Source of the DNA: Alphaproteobacteria bacterium UBA1301
GTDB lineage: Bacteria; Pseudomonadota; Alphaproteobacteria; Micropepsales; Micropepsaceae
NCBI GenBank assembly: GCA_002307725.1
Contig: DBUB01000008.1
Span: 156,329 to 220,328 of the forward strand
Length of the DNA stretch: 64,000 bases
Reading direction: 5' to 3'
Position numbers and translations under genes: made by a program
Shown: positions 9,207 through 18,889 of the stretch, piece after piece
How the letters are laid out: the number at the start of each line of letters is the position of its first letter
How positions within the stretch are numbered: the stretch's first letter is position 1
The notes under the pieces: generated by a model
Database searches by the model: none
The model's input: only the letters and a program-made list of their open reading frames with translations
Told to the model about the DNA's origin: nothing

Positions 9207-9228
9207 CATTTTAGAGCCGCGCAACTTA

Positions 9229-9262
9229 TCGGAAAACCGGTTCCCACTTTTCCGGTTGCGCT
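9229..9262. repeat. Dispersed palindromic repeat, copy b
   Basis: CGGAAAACCGGTTCCCAC followed by TTTTCCG, the cleanest core of the family. It lies between the convergent GST and TAXI genes. Confidence 0.65.
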
Positions 9263-10258
9263 CTATTTCAATCTTCCGATTTCGCGATAGTAGCGCACCG
9301 CGCCGGGGTGGAGCGGGACACTCGCGAGGCTTGCCGCATCGCCGATGCGGATGTGGCCGAAATCGACCGCCTGCTGATCGAGGATCGCCCGGTTGCCGGG
9401 GTGATACAGTGCGCGTACGAGGTCATAAACCGCGCCCTGCGCGGCGCTGTCCCGCACGATCCAATAGGTGTGGCTGGAAACGGTCTCAAGCCGCGGCGTA
9501 CCCTGATAGGTGCCGGCAGGAAGGGCATCGGCGGCAATGCCTTTTGTGCGAGCGAGGAGTTTCATCCGGCCTTTGCCATCGATTGGGATGAGGCGCGCCT
9601 GGCCGCGGTTCACCATGTCGGCGATGAGCGGTGCGGGCGCGCCGCCGAGGAAGAAGAAGGCGTCGATCTTGCCTTCGCGCATCAAACCGCCGCTGATTTC
9701 GTAGGTCTCGCGCACGGTTTTGACCCGGCGCACGCCATAGGCCTTGAGAATCGCTTCGGCGATGACGTCAGCACCGGAATTGGCATTGCCGAGTGAGACG
9801 CGCTTGCCCTTGAGATCGGCGATTGATCGAATCAGCGAGCGCCTCGGCACCACGAGCTGGACCTGTTCGGTGAAGAGATCGGCCATAACGCGGATATGCT
9901 TCTGCGGGCCGGTTTTCTGGAACGCACCGCGCCCGGCCACCGCATCGGCCACGACATTGCCTTGCGCCAATCCCGAAGCCGCGGCGCCCGCATTCACCGC
10001 CAGCACATTGGCGACCGCGCCATCACTCGATTTGGCCGAGACAATCACGCCCGGCGGGCCGCAGAGCGGACTTTTCTCGCACCGCGCCAAGCCCGGCGGG
10101 TGGCTGACCACCCGGGCGATCAATTCGCCGGCGGAAAAATAGGTTCCCGCTGCGGAGCCGGTAGCGATCTCGAACGACCGGCGCGGCGGCAACACTTGCG
10201 CCATGGCTGCAACGGCCACAGCGATGACGGCTACCACGATGAGGGGTGCTTTCACCAC
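9263..10258 (-). CDS. TAXI-family TRAP transporter solute-binding protein (orphan)
   Basis: Periplasmic substrate-binding protein of the TAXI type, which normally delivers small organic acids or glutamate-like ligands to a fused TRAP permease. The preferred start is GTG at 10258, giving MVKAPLIVVAVIAVAVAAMA as signal sequence; an upstream extension to 10309 adds an unlikely cysteine-containing leader. The mature part shows the family pattern IATGSAAGTYFSAGELIARVV, LKGKRVSLGNANSGADVIAEAI-L and the AFFFLGGAPAPLIADM region. No TRAP membrane subunit is encoded anywhere in the window. Ligand unknown. Confidence 0.8.
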   Translation of the reverse strand: MVKAPLIVVAVIAVAVAAMAQVLPPRRSFEIATGSAAGTYFSAGELIARVVSHPPGLARCEKSPLCGPPGVIVSAKSSDGAVANVLAVNAGAAASGLAQGNVVADAVAGRGAFQKTGPQKHIRVMADLFTEQVQLVVPRRSLIRSIADLKGKRVSLGNANSGADVIAEAILKAYGVRRVKTVRETYEISGGLMREGKIDAFFFLGGAPAPLIADMVNRGQARLIPIDGKGRMKLLARTKGIAADALPAGTYQGTPRLETVSSHTYWIVRDSAAQGAVYDLVRALYHPGNRAILDQQAVDFGHIRIGDAASLASVPLHPGAVRYYREIGRLK

Positions 10259-10426
10259 GCATCCATTCCCGCATAGCATTACGGCCGTAATTTGAGTTTT
10301 GTCCGGCACAAAACCTAATGCCTTTTGACACCCTACAACGGATAAAGCTGCGCTTCACAGCGCAATTTAAGCCTTTGTTGACCGCATTTCGTCATTGTGG
10401 CAAGGCAATAATAAGGCTTTTGTCCA

Positions 10427-11242
10427 ATGTCCCGCGTTTGCCCCAGCCTCAGCGCCATCGCCGTTTCGGCCCTGTTGTGCACCACGGCTCTCGCTTCCCC
10501 GCCGCAGCAGTCCACCGCCACGCTGGCCCAAAGCGTCGATGCGGGCGTGCGCGATGCCCAAATCAAGCGCAGCCAGAAGGATTATAGCGGCGCAATCAAG
10601 CTGCTCAGTCAGCTCATGCTGGTGGCAGCCGACGATCCCCGCGTGGTCGGCGAATACGGCAAGGTGCTGGTGCAGCAGGGACGCGCCAACGAGGCGCTCG
10701 ATTTCCTGCGCCGCGCCGTGCAGATCCAGACCGACGACTGGACACTCTATTCGGCGCTCGGCGTCGCTTATGACCAGAAAGGCGATTACGCCAATGCGCA
10801 AATGGCCTATCAGCGCGCGCTGCAGCTCCATCCCGGCGAAAGCGCGGTCTTGAACAACTACGCCATGAGCTGCTTGCAGGCCGGCGATCTTGAACACGCC
10901 AAGACACTGATCGCCCAGGCCGCATCCGCCTCGAAAGACGAACGCATCGCCAAGAACATGCAAATGATCGCCAGCCTCAAAGCGCCGCCAGCCGCCAAGA
11001 CGCCGGTCGGGGTCGCTGCTCCGCTGCCGCACAGACCGGTCGCTTCGGCGCCGCCGCGCCAGATTGCGCGCACGCTGACGCCGGCGGAAGGCAACACCAT
11101 CATGATGCAGGCCGTCCCCCACGATGCACAGGCCGGTCCGGTAAAACCGAAGGTGAAAAAAACCGCCTCGGCGACGCTAGCGGCCAAACGCGCCGCCGGT
11201 AAAGACATCCCGGCGCTGCGGCTTGCCAACGACCACCAGTAG
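10427..11242 (+). CDS. TPR-repeat protein of the Tad locus (TadD-like)
   Basis: A 271-aa exported protein: signal peptide (LSAIAVSALLCTTALA), then at least three tetratricopeptide repeats at about residues 40-160 (DYSGAIKLLSQL, GRANEALDFLRRAV, GDYANAQMAYQRAL, GDLEHAKTLI). A Pro/Ala-rich basic tail ends the protein. TadD, the pilotin-like TPR protein of Tad systems, has this plan and is encoded at the distal end of tad operons. Here the gene sits at that end but on the opposite strand, convergent with tadC. No lipobox cysteine is evident, so it differs from classic lipoprotein TadD. Confidence 0.7.
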   Translation: MSRVCPSLSAIAVSALLCTTALASPPQQSTATLAQSVDAGVRDAQIKRSQKDYSGAIKLLSQLMLVAADDPRVVGEYGKVLVQQGRANEALDFLRRAVQIQTDDWTLYSALGVAYDQKGDYANAQMAYQRALQLHPGESAVLNNYAMSCLQAGDLEHAKTLIAQAASASKDERIAKNMQMIASLKAPPAAKTPVGVAAPLPHRPVASAPPRQIARTLTPAEGNTIMMQAVPHDAQAGPVKPKVKKTASATLAAKRAAGKDIPALRLANDHQ

Positions 11243-11296
11243 GAAAATCAAGTACCCGTCGATCTAGGCCCCCTAAAGTGAGGGTGAGCACATCGA

Positions 11297-12286
11297 TCAG
11301 ACCATGTGCATCACGCGCATGATCGCCGGACCGATGATCACGACGAACAGGCACGGCAGGAAGAAAAGGATCATCGGCACGGTGAGCTTGGCCGGAAGCG
11401 CGGCGGCTTTCTGTTCGGCCGCGACCATACGCATTTCTCGGTTTTCCTGGGCGCAGATGCGTAAGGCTTGGCCCATCGGCGTACCGTAACGCTCGGCCTG
11501 GTTCAAAGCGGTGGCCACCGCCCTGACGCCCGGATGACCACAGCGCTTGGCAAGATTCTCGAATGCCTGCTTGCGGTCGGGCAGATAGCTGAGTTCAGCC
11601 GTCGTCAGCGCGAATTCCTCGGCAAGTTCGGTTGAAGACTGACCGATCTCCCCGGCCACCTTCTGGAAGCCAGCTTCGACACTCATTCCGGATTCGACAC
11701 AGATGAGCAAAAGGTCGAGCGCGTCGGGAAACGTCGCCATGATCGACTTCTGACGCCGCGCGATTGCGTTGGAGATGAACACGTCCGGCAGATAATAGCC
11801 CACAAGCGCCGCCACCACCGACGCGACGAGCTTCATCATCGGCGACCAATGGAACGAGCCGATCACGAAGAAATAGAGCAGGCCAAAGGCGAAGAGCGCA
11901 AACGGCATCACAAAGCGGAAGAAGTTGAACACCAACAGCGGCGTCGGCCCGCGCATACCCGCCTGCTGCAGCTTTTGCTGGGTGCCTTCAGAGGCCACCA
12001 GCTTGGCGAGATCGAAGCGGTCGGAGAACTGCCTAATTAACTTGGTCGAACCGGTCTGTTCGGCGCGCAAAGTCGTGCCGCGGCGCTGGTTGAGCAGTTC
12101 CTTGTGGCGCGCGCGCAATTCCTCGCGCCGTGCGGCCACCAATTTGAGGCGCTTGTTGAGGTTGTCGCGTTCGAGCAGCGGCAGGCCGATGGTGACGAAC
12201 GTCGCAAAAGCGAAAATCGCCGCAGCCGCCGTCGCCAGAAATCTAGCGTCGAACAACAGGTCAACGATGTCGATACCGCCGAACAT
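11297..12286 (-). CDS. tadC: Tad pilus inner-membrane platform protein TadC (T2SS F domain)
   Basis: With TadB it forms the inner-membrane platform on which the TadA ATPase acts. The 329-aa protein has membrane segments near residues 10-28, 120-150, 155-172 and at the C-terminus (VPMILFFLPCLFVVIIGPAIM). It also contains the T2SS-F signature region LDLLLICVESGMSVEAGFQKV. It lies six bases downstream of tadB on the same strand and is the last gene of the minus-strand pilus operon. Confidence 0.93.
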   Translation of the reverse strand: MFGGIDIVDLLFDARFLATAAAAIFAFATFVTIGLPLLERDNLNKRLKLVAARREELRARHKELLNQRRGTTLRAEQTGSTKLIRQFSDRFDLAKLVASEGTQQKLQQAGMRGPTPLLVFNFFRFVMPFALFAFGLLYFFVIGSFHWSPMMKLVASVVAALVGYYLPDVFISNAIARRQKSIMATFPDALDLLLICVESGMSVEAGFQKVAGEIGQSSTELAEEFALTTAELSYLPDRKQAFENLAKRCGHPGVRAVATALNQAERYGTPMGQALRICAQENREMRMVAAEQKAAALPAKLTVPMILFFLPCLFVVIIGPAIMRVMHMV

Positions 12287-12292
12287 GGCCCC

Positions 12293-13252
12293 TCAATGCT
12301 TGAAGTTGATCATTTTTTTCATGACCGCAATTCCCAGACCCATCCAGATGACACAGCCGACCAAGAGCAAATTGCCGACCCGCTCGGTGAACAGCAGCGA
12401 GATGTACGCCGGCGTCGTAAGATACACGAGGCCTCCCACAGCCGGCGGCAGCGAGCCGATGATCCCCGCCGAGGCCTTGGCCTCCGACGACATCGCCTTG
12501 ATCTTGCCTTGCAAGCGCTTGCGGTCGCGCAGCACGGCGGCAAGGTTGCCGAGCGCCTCCGACAAATTGCCACCGGTCTTCATCTGGATGGTCATCACGA
12601 TGCCGAAGAAGCTCACCTCGGTGGTGGGCATCGAATCGTACATCTTCTTGAGACCCTGTTCGAGCGTGAGCCCGACCTTCATGCCTTCCACCAGCTTCTT
12701 GAACTCGCCGCCGACCGGATCGCGGAACTCGCCGGCGACGATACGCAAGGCGTCGCTGGTGGGAAGGCCTGACTTCACAGAACGCACGATGACGTCGATG
12801 GCATTGGCAAAATCGGCAGTGAACTTTTTTTCGCGGCGGCGTTTCAGAAATCCCAGCACCCAACGCGGCAGGCCGAACCCGGCGGCAAAACCGCCAAGCC
12901 CTGCAACCAGGATCGTTTGGCCCTTGAACATCAAAATAAGAACGGCCACGAGCGCAAGCGCGGCCGATGCAATCCAAAAGGTCTTCGGCTGGGTGCCAAA
13001 CAGACCGGCCTGATCGAGCCGGCGGCGGATGGTAACCGTCGTCTTCTTTTCGGCCTGCTTCTTTTCGAATTCCTTGAGTGCAGTCTGCATGTTGCGCTTG
13101 CGCACCACGCCCGCATCGTTCTTGCCGAGGCGCGCCTCGGGTTTGGTGAGTGCCGCGACGCGCGCCTTGGAGCGGTCGCCCTCACCTGCCAGCGCCATCA
13201 CGGCGCCGCCACCCAGGAGCACAACCAACATCACGGCGAGCACCAACACCAT
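12293..13252 (-). CDS. tadB: Tad pilus inner-membrane platform protein TadB (T2SS F domain)
   Basis: Partner of TadC in the inner-membrane assembly platform. The 319-aa protein has an N-terminal span (LVLAVMLVVLLGGGAVMALA), a central hydrophobic pair (residues about 95-130) and a C-terminal pair. The F-domain motif reads AIDVIVRSVKSGLPTSDAL and is followed by TGGNLSEALGNLA. It is separated from tadA by two bases, consistent with translational coupling. Confidence 0.93.
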   Translation of the reverse strand: MVLVLAVMLVVLLGGGAVMALAGEGDRSKARVAALTKPEARLGKNDAGVVRKRNMQTALKEFEKKQAEKKTTVTIRRRLDQAGLFGTQPKTFWIASAALALVAVLILMFKGQTILVAGLGGFAAGFGLPRWVLGFLKRRREKKFTADFANAIDVIVRSVKSGLPTSDALRIVAGEFRDPVGGEFKKLVEGMKVGLTLEQGLKKMYDSMPTTEVSFFGIVMTIQMKTGGNLSEALGNLAAVLRDRKRLQGKIKAMSSEAKASAGIIGSLPPAVGGLVYLTTPAYISLLFTERVGNLLLVGCVIWMGLGIAVMKKMINFKH

Positions 13253-13254
13253 GG

Positions 13255-14694
13255 CTATCCCTGCAGTGCGTCGAGCGCTTCGGAGAGCTCGCGTTCCATT
13301 CCGAAATAACGGGCCCGTTCCCAGAACTTCGGGCGCACGATGCCAGTCCCAACATGCTTGCCTTTGATGCGGCCGGATTCGTCCTCGCCGTCCATCTCGA
13401 ACTTCATCAAGTCCTGGGTGATGACGACGTCGCCTTCGGTGCCCACCACTTCGGTGATTTCGGTGATGCGGCGCGAGCCGTCGCGCAAACGCTCGGCCTG
13501 TACGATGACGTCGATCGAGCCGACGACCATCTCCCGGATGGTCTTGGAAGGAAGCTGAAAGCCGCCCATGGTGATCATTGATTCAAGGCGCGAAATGGCT
13601 TCGCGCGGGCTATTGGCGTGCAGCGTGCCCATCGAGCCGTCATGGCCAGTGTTCATTGCCTGCAACAGATCGAACGCCTCGGGCCCGCGCACTTCGCCGA
13701 CGATGATGCGTTCGGGGCGCATACGCAGGCAGTTCCGCACCAGATCGCGCATGTTTATCATGCCCTGGCCTTCGAGGTTCGGCGGGCGGGTTTCAAGGCG
13801 CACCACATGCGGCTGTTGGAGCTGCAATTCGGCAGCGTCTTCGCAGGTAATGACGCGCTCGTCCTCGTCGATAAAGGCGGTGAGGCAATTGAGCAGCGTG
13901 GTCTTGCCCGAACCGGTGCCGCCGGAGATCAAGATATTGCAACGGCAGCGTCCGATCACGGCGAGGATACGGCTGCCCGCTTCCGATATCGATCCGAAGC
14001 GGACCAGATCGGCGAGCTTGAGCTTGTCCTTCTTGAACTTGCGGATGGTCAGCGTCGGCCCGTCGAGCGCTAGCGGCGGAGCGATAACGTTGACGCGGGA
14101 ACCGTCCAGCAGGCGCGCATCGCAGATCGGCGAGGATTCGTCGACGCGGCGGCCGACCTGACTGACGATGCGCTGGCAGATGTTCATCAGTTGGGCGTTG
14201 TCGCGGAAGCGCACGCTGGTAAGCTGCACCCGCCCGCCGACTTCGATGAAGACGCGCCCCGCCCCGTTGACCATGATGTCGGAGATGTCGTCGCGCGCGA
14301 GTAGCGGTTCGAGCGGACCGTAACCGAGCACGTCGTTGCAGATGTCCTGCAGCAACTGTTCCTGCTCGGCGATCGACATCACTACGGCTTTGATCGAGAT
14401 GATCTCGTTGACGATGTCGCGGATTTCTTCGCGCGCCGAATCCGGATCGAGCTGGGCGAGTTGGGCCAGATCGATGGTGTCGATCAGGGCGGAGAAGATG
14501 GTCGCCTTGATCGCGTAATAGTCTTCCGAACGACTGTCAGGCGTGAAAACGGGTGCGGAGGAAGCCTTGGGCGCGATCACGACTGGCGGCGCACCCATTG
14601 CGGCCGTCGGCGGCGGAACGTCGGGCGTGCGCGGACGCTCGGCGGCGTGAACCGGCCTTGCATCATCAACCGTAACGCGTCGTCCGAATCCCAT
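13255..14694 (-). CDS. tadA: Tad pilus assembly ATPase TadA/CpaF
   Basis: Cytoplasmic secretion ATPase that powers pilin polymerisation and, in Tad systems, also retraction. The 479-aa protein carries the Walker A ISGGTGSGKTTLLNCL near residue 256, the Asp box and Walker B of the family (RPERIIVGEVRGPEAFDLLQ) and the His box (NTGHDGSMGTLHANS). Its ATG at 14694 immediately follows the cpaE stop codon (14695-14697), so the two genes touch without a gap. Confidence 0.96.
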   Translation of the reverse strand: MGFGRRVTVDDARPVHAAERPRTPDVPPPTAAMGAPPVVIAPKASSAPVFTPDSRSEDYYAIKATIFSALIDTIDLAQLAQLDPDSAREEIRDIVNEIISIKAVVMSIAEQEQLLQDICNDVLGYGPLEPLLARDDISDIMVNGAGRVFIEVGGRVQLTSVRFRDNAQLMNICQRIVSQVGRRVDESSPICDARLLDGSRVNVIAPPLALDGPTLTIRKFKKDKLKLADLVRFGSISEAGSRILAVIGRCRCNILISGGTGSGKTTLLNCLTAFIDEDERVITCEDAAELQLQQPHVVRLETRPPNLEGQGMINMRDLVRNCLRMRPERIIVGEVRGPEAFDLLQAMNTGHDGSMGTLHANSPREAISRLESMITMGGFQLPSKTIREMVVGSIDVIVQAERLRDGSRRITEITEVVGTEGDVVITQDLMKFEMDGEDESGRIKGKHVGTGIVRPKFWERARYFGMERELSEALDALQG

Positions 14695-15954
14695 TTATGC
14701 CCTCTTCTTGCCGGCAAATAGCGACAGGAACGATTTCGGCTGGGCCGCGACAGGCTTACGCCCGGTGAGCGATCCAGCGAAGGCGCGGATACCGTCGACC
14801 ACGGCGCCTTTCTGGCCGAGTTCGGCGAGCATCTGGCCGTTGTTGGCAGCCTGACCAAACACGGCTGCGTCGTAGGGCAGAACCAGCGCCGGTTCGCCGC
14901 CAATGGTCTCGGCGAAGTCCTTGACCGGAATTTCCGGACGCTTGGCGACACCGACCTTATTGAGTACGACGCGCGGCGGCACATCGTTGGGGCGATTGAC
15001 CTTGAGCAGATCGATGAGGTTCTTGGTGTTGCGCAAGCTCGCCAGATCCGGCGACGCCACCAGCACAATCTCGTCAGCAGCGATCAAAGTACCTTTGACC
15101 CACGGCGTCCAGATGTGCGGCAGATCGATGACGACGCAGGGCGAGGATTGACGCACCGCGTCGATCACCGCCTCATAGGCGTCGTGACCATATTCGTAAT
15201 CGCGCTCGATCGAGGCAGGGGCGGCAAACAGCGACAGGTAATCGCCGCGCTTGAGCAAAATGCGCTCCAAGAGCACATCGTCGAGACGCTCGGGCGTCGC
15301 CAGAGCATCGGCGATGCTCTGGCCGGGCTCGTCGTTGAAGTCCAAAGCGACGGTGCCGAACGGCAGATCAAAATCGATGATGGTAGTGTTGATGTGCTGC
15401 TCTTCAGCAATCACCCAGCCAATATTGTGGCACAGCGTCGAGGAACCAACACCACCGCGGGCACCCCAAAAAGCGATGACGCGACCGATCGGACGCCTGC
15501 CGGGATCGGAATAGAGTCCGGAAATGACCTCGATCAGATGGATCGGATCGACCGGAGCCACAAGATATTCGGAGGCGCCGCGGCGTATCAACTCGCGATA
15601 AAGTTCGACGTCGTTGACGCGGCCGATCACCACCACCTTGGTAGCGGCGTCGCACACTTCGGCAAGACGATCGAGTTCCTCCAGCGCCGCGCGGCCGCCG
15701 AGACGAGTTTCGACGATCAACAGGTTCGGTGTCACCTGGCCCGTTAACTGGTCCACCGCCGCTCCGATTCCGCCGAGTTGCACCGTGAGCTGGGCTTTGG
15801 TCAAACGGCGGTCGACCCCGGCGCGCTGCAAGGCAGCCCCGGTATCGGGGAATTCGCAGAAGGCGTGAATCGAAATCCGCGGCACGGGTCTTTCGTGCGG
15901 TGCGGCCCCGAAGGGTTCAAGAGTCTGCGACGGCGGGTTGTTCATGGCCGACAC
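14695..15954 (-). CDS. cpaE: Tad pilus localisation protein CpaE/TadZ
   Basis: Receiver-like plus ParA/MinD-like protein that places the pilus machine at the pole. The N-terminal 140 residues form a response-regulator-like domain (NLLIVETRLGGRAAL). The C-terminal domain has a deviant Walker A, GARGGVGSSTLCHNIGW, without the usual lysine, as in other CpaE proteins. ADEIVLVASPDLASLRNTKN is the MinD-like region. The frame opens at GTG 15954, with ATG 15945 as a nearby alternative start. Confidence 0.92.
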   Translation of the reverse strand: MSAMNNPPSQTLEPFGAAPHERPVPRISIHAFCEFPDTGAALQRAGVDRRLTKAQLTVQLGGIGAAVDQLTGQVTPNLLIVETRLGGRAALEELDRLAEVCDAATKVVVIGRVNDVELYRELIRRGASEYLVAPVDPIHLIEVISGLYSDPGRRPIGRVIAFWGARGGVGSSTLCHNIGWVIAEEQHINTTIIDFDLPFGTVALDFNDEPGQSIADALATPERLDDVLLERILLKRGDYLSLFAAPASIERDYEYGHDAYEAVIDAVRQSSPCVVIDLPHIWTPWVKGTLIAADEIVLVASPDLASLRNTKNLIDLLKVNRPNDVPPRVVLNKVGVAKRPEIPVKDFAETIGGEPALVLPYDAAVFGQAANNGQMLAELGQKGAVVDGIRAFAGSLTGRKPVAAQPKSFLSLFAGKKRA

Positions 15955-15955
15955 T

Positions 15956-16624
15956 CTAGTTATTGTTCACTTCAGACACGGCGCCCGATTGGGCTTTGCT
16001 CTTTTCGGACGCGGTTACCTTGCCCTTTTCGTAATTGTCGAGCACCTGGCCGCGGCGGACTGTGTCGGCGGGATCGGAGGGACGCATCTCGATCAGATCG
16101 CGCGGATCGGCAACCTGGGCGGCGATGTTGTGCTGCACGGCGCAGCCGAAATTGCGCGTGGGACGATTGCCGTAGGTCATGGCGACATTGTCCGACCAAT
16201 CACCGCAGGGATCAGTCTTAGCGCCGTAGGCGATGTAACCGATCTCGACACGGGGCTCGGCCCCATCATGGGTGCCGACCATGATGTCTGAGCGTGGCAC
16301 GCCCATGCTGAACAGACGCGCGCCGAAATAAGTCAGGGCAGTGGCGCTATCGGCCCCTTGCGGCGCCGACACCGAGATCGATCCCGAGCCGCGCGACAGA
16401 TAATCGGCAACGAAGGCTTCAAACCGCGCCGCATCGTCTGGCAACAGCCCGGCGTCCGGCGCCGAGAAGGATAGCTTGATCGCGGCATACCGCGGCTCGA
16501 CCGCGATCGGATGATTGACCATCGGATCGGCCATGGAAAGCTCGTCCGTCGGCGAGGCGCAACTTCCGGCCAGCAGGACCGCACCGATTGCGGCGATACG
16601 CAGAATATCTTTGAAATTCATCAT
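15956..16624 (-). CDS. cpaD: Tad pilus assembly lipoprotein CpaD
   Basis: Outer-membrane-associated lipoprotein that accompanies the CpaC secretin. Starting at ATG 16624 gives MMNFKDILRIAAIGAVLLAG followed by S-C, a good lipobox with Cys near residue 22. An upstream in-frame extension to 16753 lacks signal character and runs into the end of cpaC, so it is rejected. The body contains GNRPTRNFGCAVQHNIAAQV and RPSDPADTVRRGQVLDNYEK-G, typical of CpaD C-terminal regions. The gene lies 10 bases after the cpaC stop. Confidence 0.9.
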   Translation of the reverse strand: MMNFKDILRIAAIGAVLLAGSCASPTDELSMADPMVNHPIAVEPRYAAIKLSFSAPDAGLLPDDAARFEAFVADYLSRGSGSISVSAPQGADSATALTYFGARLFSMGVPRSDIMVGTHDGAEPRVEIGYIAYGAKTDPCGDWSDNVAMTYGNRPTRNFGCAVQHNIAAQVADPRDLIEMRPSDPADTVRRGQVLDNYEKGKVTASEKSKAQSGAVSEVNNN

Positions 16625-16634
16625 GGCCGCTGTC

Positions 16635-18059
16635 CTATTGCACAATATAGCCACCTGCCGCTTCCGCCGTTTTCGCCGTACCGCCGCTGTCGCGACTGTA
16701 GATGGCGTTGAGGCGGCCGAGCAGAAGGGCCTCGGCGTCGGTGGGCACCACAAAGCCGTCGGTGGATGCTGCGAACTTGGTTTCGGTGGCCGGCTTCACC
16801 AGATAGGCGGTGACCAGCACGACCAGTTCGGTTTCCTCGTTGGAGAAGTCGCGGCTACGAAACAGCGCGCCGAGAATCGGCAAGTCTTTAGCGCCCGGGA
16901 ACCCTTCGAGGACTTGCTTGGTGGTGTGCTGCATCAAGCCGGCGATGGCGAAGGACCCACCCGACGGTACTTCGACCGTGGTTTCGGCGCGGCGCACCGA
17001 TAGGGCTGGAATGGTCGTCGTGGTCGACGATGTCGAGCCCTGCAGGGTGTAAGAGCCCGTGTTGGTCAGTTCGCTCACTTCGGTCGACAGCTGCAGCGAA
17101 ATCCGCCCTGGACCGAGCACCACCGGCGTGAACGACAGACCGATGCCGTACTGCTTGAAGCTGACCGAGACGTTGCCAGAGGAATCGCGCCCCGACGGCA
17201 CCGGATATTCGCCGCCCGCCAGGAACTTCGCCGTCTCGCCCGACACGGCGGTGAGATTAGGTTCGGCCAGGATATGCACCAGACCGACCGACTCTAGCGC
17301 CTTGAGGGTGCCAGAGAGGTTGCCGTTGCTGACCTTGATTTGAGAAAGATCGCTCAGCGCCGAGCCGACGATGCCGTAGGGATTTGAGGTCGCGCCGGAG
17401 ATCACCGTCCCGCCGATGGTGGTGGATGCCTGCGACAGGTCGATGCCGAGCTGCTTCGACACGGAGCGCTGCATTTCGGCAATGCGCACTTTCAGCATCA
17501 CCTGCTCCGAAGAGCGGATGGCAAGCACATTGACGACCTTCTTGGCATCACCGGTGAAGGATGCGGCGATATCGGCGGCGCGCTGGGCTTCTTGGACGCT
17601 GGCGACATGACCGGTGAGCACCACCGTATCGTTGATGGCCTGCGCCTTGATGTCGGTATCGGGGAAGGAGAGCTTGATCAGTTTGGCGAGATCGGTGGTG
17701 TCCTTTTCGACGCGGATGTCGATCGAGGCGATTTGGCGGCCAGATGTGTCGAAAAAGAAAGCGTTGGTCTGACCGCCCTTCTGGCCCATTAGGAAGATGC
17801 GCCGCGGCGTGCGCACCACTGCGTCGACGATTTCCGGATTGGAGACGAGCACATCGCGCGCGTCGGTGTCGATCTCGACCACCGCCGCCTTACCGAGACC
17901 GAGGGTGACGCGCTGATGAACCGGCAGCGGCACGTTGCGCGTCGAAACCACGATCGTTCGCGCCGAGGCTTCCTCGGCGGCCGGCGGGGCCGCAAATGCA
18001 CATTGGACCGCGAGGAAGGCCGCGGCCATGGCGATAAGGGGAACAAGAACCTTGCGCAT
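16635..18059 (-). CDS. cpaC: Tad pilus outer-membrane secretin CpaC/RcpA
   Basis: Forms the outer-membrane channel through which the Flp pilus passes. The 474-aa protein has a signal peptide (PLIAMAAAFLAVQCAFAA) and the secretin N-domain (VVEIDTDARDVLVSNPEIVD, FLMGQKGGQTNAFFFD). A BON-like segment (DTDIKAQAINDTVVLTGHVA) and the C-terminal secretin core with VPSGGSFAIAGLMQ and LPILGALFRSRDF follow. The start ATG shares its A with the cpaB stop codon (TAATG at 18057-18061), implying coupled translation. Confidence 0.95.
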   Translation of the reverse strand: MRKVLVPLIAMAAAFLAVQCAFAAPPAAEEASARTIVVSTRNVPLPVHQRVTLGLGKAAVVEIDTDARDVLVSNPEIVDAVVRTPRRIFLMGQKGGQTNAFFFDTSGRQIASIDIRVEKDTTDLAKLIKLSFPDTDIKAQAINDTVVLTGHVASVQEAQRAADIAASFTGDAKKVVNVLAIRSSEQVMLKVRIAEMQRSVSKQLGIDLSQASTTIGGTVISGATSNPYGIVGSALSDLSQIKVSNGNLSGTLKALESVGLVHILAEPNLTAVSGETAKFLAGGEYPVPSGRDSSGNVSVSFKQYGIGLSFTPVVLGPGRISLQLSTEVSELTNTGSYTLQGSTSSTTTTIPALSVRRAETTVEVPSGGSFAIAGLMQHTTKQVLEGFPGAKDLPILGALFRSRDFSNEETELVVLVTAYLVKPATETKFAASTDGFVVPTDAEALLLGRLNAIYSRDSGGTAKTAEAAGGYIVQ

Positions 18060-18889
18060 TACTGTGCTCCTCCGCCGCCGGATTTTCGAATCTGGCCGTA
18101 GCGGATCACGGTTACCAATCCCGATTGGTCATCGCCGGTTTGTGCGGCGGAGCTGGAATTATTTTCCGTCGTGGCGGCCGATGCGGTAGCGGTCAACTCG
18201 TCGCCGAGACTACGCAAGGACAGCGTCAGCGTGCCCATCGCCTCGGCGGTCGCCATCGTGCGCGCCTGATCGGGTGTGAGTTCGAGTGTGACAGTCTTCA
18301 CATCCGGCGCCGCCTTCTGGTCCTTGTTCTCGACCACCTGGTCAACCGCCAGCACGCGCACATCAACAAGCACGGTGCGCGTGATACCGCGCTTAGGGTT
18401 GTCGCCCGTGACCTGCGTGAGATTGATGTCGACGCGATTATTGGGAAGAATGAAACCGCCGGCGACGGACGCCACCGAAACGGGAATCGAAACCGCGCGC
18501 ATACCCGGCGTAATCGTTGCCGCCATGAAACCGGTACCCTGGCTCTTAACGATTTTCGCAAAGGTCACGGGCTCGCCTTCGACCATCGGGGCGCGCACCA
18601 CCATACCTTCGACGATCGCGGCGGCGGTGGCACCGGGAGTCTGGCGAATGAAATTGGGATCGATGGATTTCTGCGGCCACGCCTGCCAGCGCACCTGTTG
18701 GGGCAGGATAGGCTTGCCGGGATCAAGCCGCGCTGCCGCGACGAGCACTTGGAAAATCGCGACTGGCGCCGGCGCGACTTTGGCTTCGGCCTGTTTGGTG
18801 CCGCCACCGACGAAACCGCGCACCATGAGGGCGACAACGCCCGCAGCACCAGCCGCCAGCAAGAGAACAACTAGTCTCCGCGTGTTCAT
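18059..18889 (-). CDS. cpaB: Tad pilus assembly protein CpaB/RcpC
   Basis: Periplasmic SAF-domain protein linked to the secretin. The 276-aa protein has an N-terminal membrane anchor (LVVLLLAAGAAGVVALMVRG) and the SAF/CpaB region with LDPGKPILPQQVRWQAWPQK and GMRAVSIPVSVASVAGGFIL-P. The later segment GTLTLSLRSLGDE is characteristic of RcpC. It is followed without a gap by cpaC and lies about 98 bp downstream of cpaA. Confidence 0.92.
   Translation of the reverse strand: MNTRRLVVLLLAAGAAGVVALMVRGFVGGGTKQAEAKVAPAPVAIFQVLVAAARLDPGKPILPQQVRWQAWPQKSIDPNFIRQTPGATAAAIVEGMVVRAPMVEGEPVTFAKIVKSQGTGFMAATITPGMRAVSIPVSVASVAGGFILPNNRVDINLTQVTGDNPKRGITRTVLVDVRVLAVDQVVENKDQKAAPDVKTVTLELTPDQARTMATAEAMGTLTLSLRSLGDELTATASAATTENNSSSAAQTGDDQSGLVTVIRYGQIRKSGGGGAQ

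Noticed and set aside
14695..15954. CpaE Walker A without lysine as a sign of inactivation
   Set aside because: A deviant Walker A is normal for the CpaE/TadZ family, so it is not evidence of damage.
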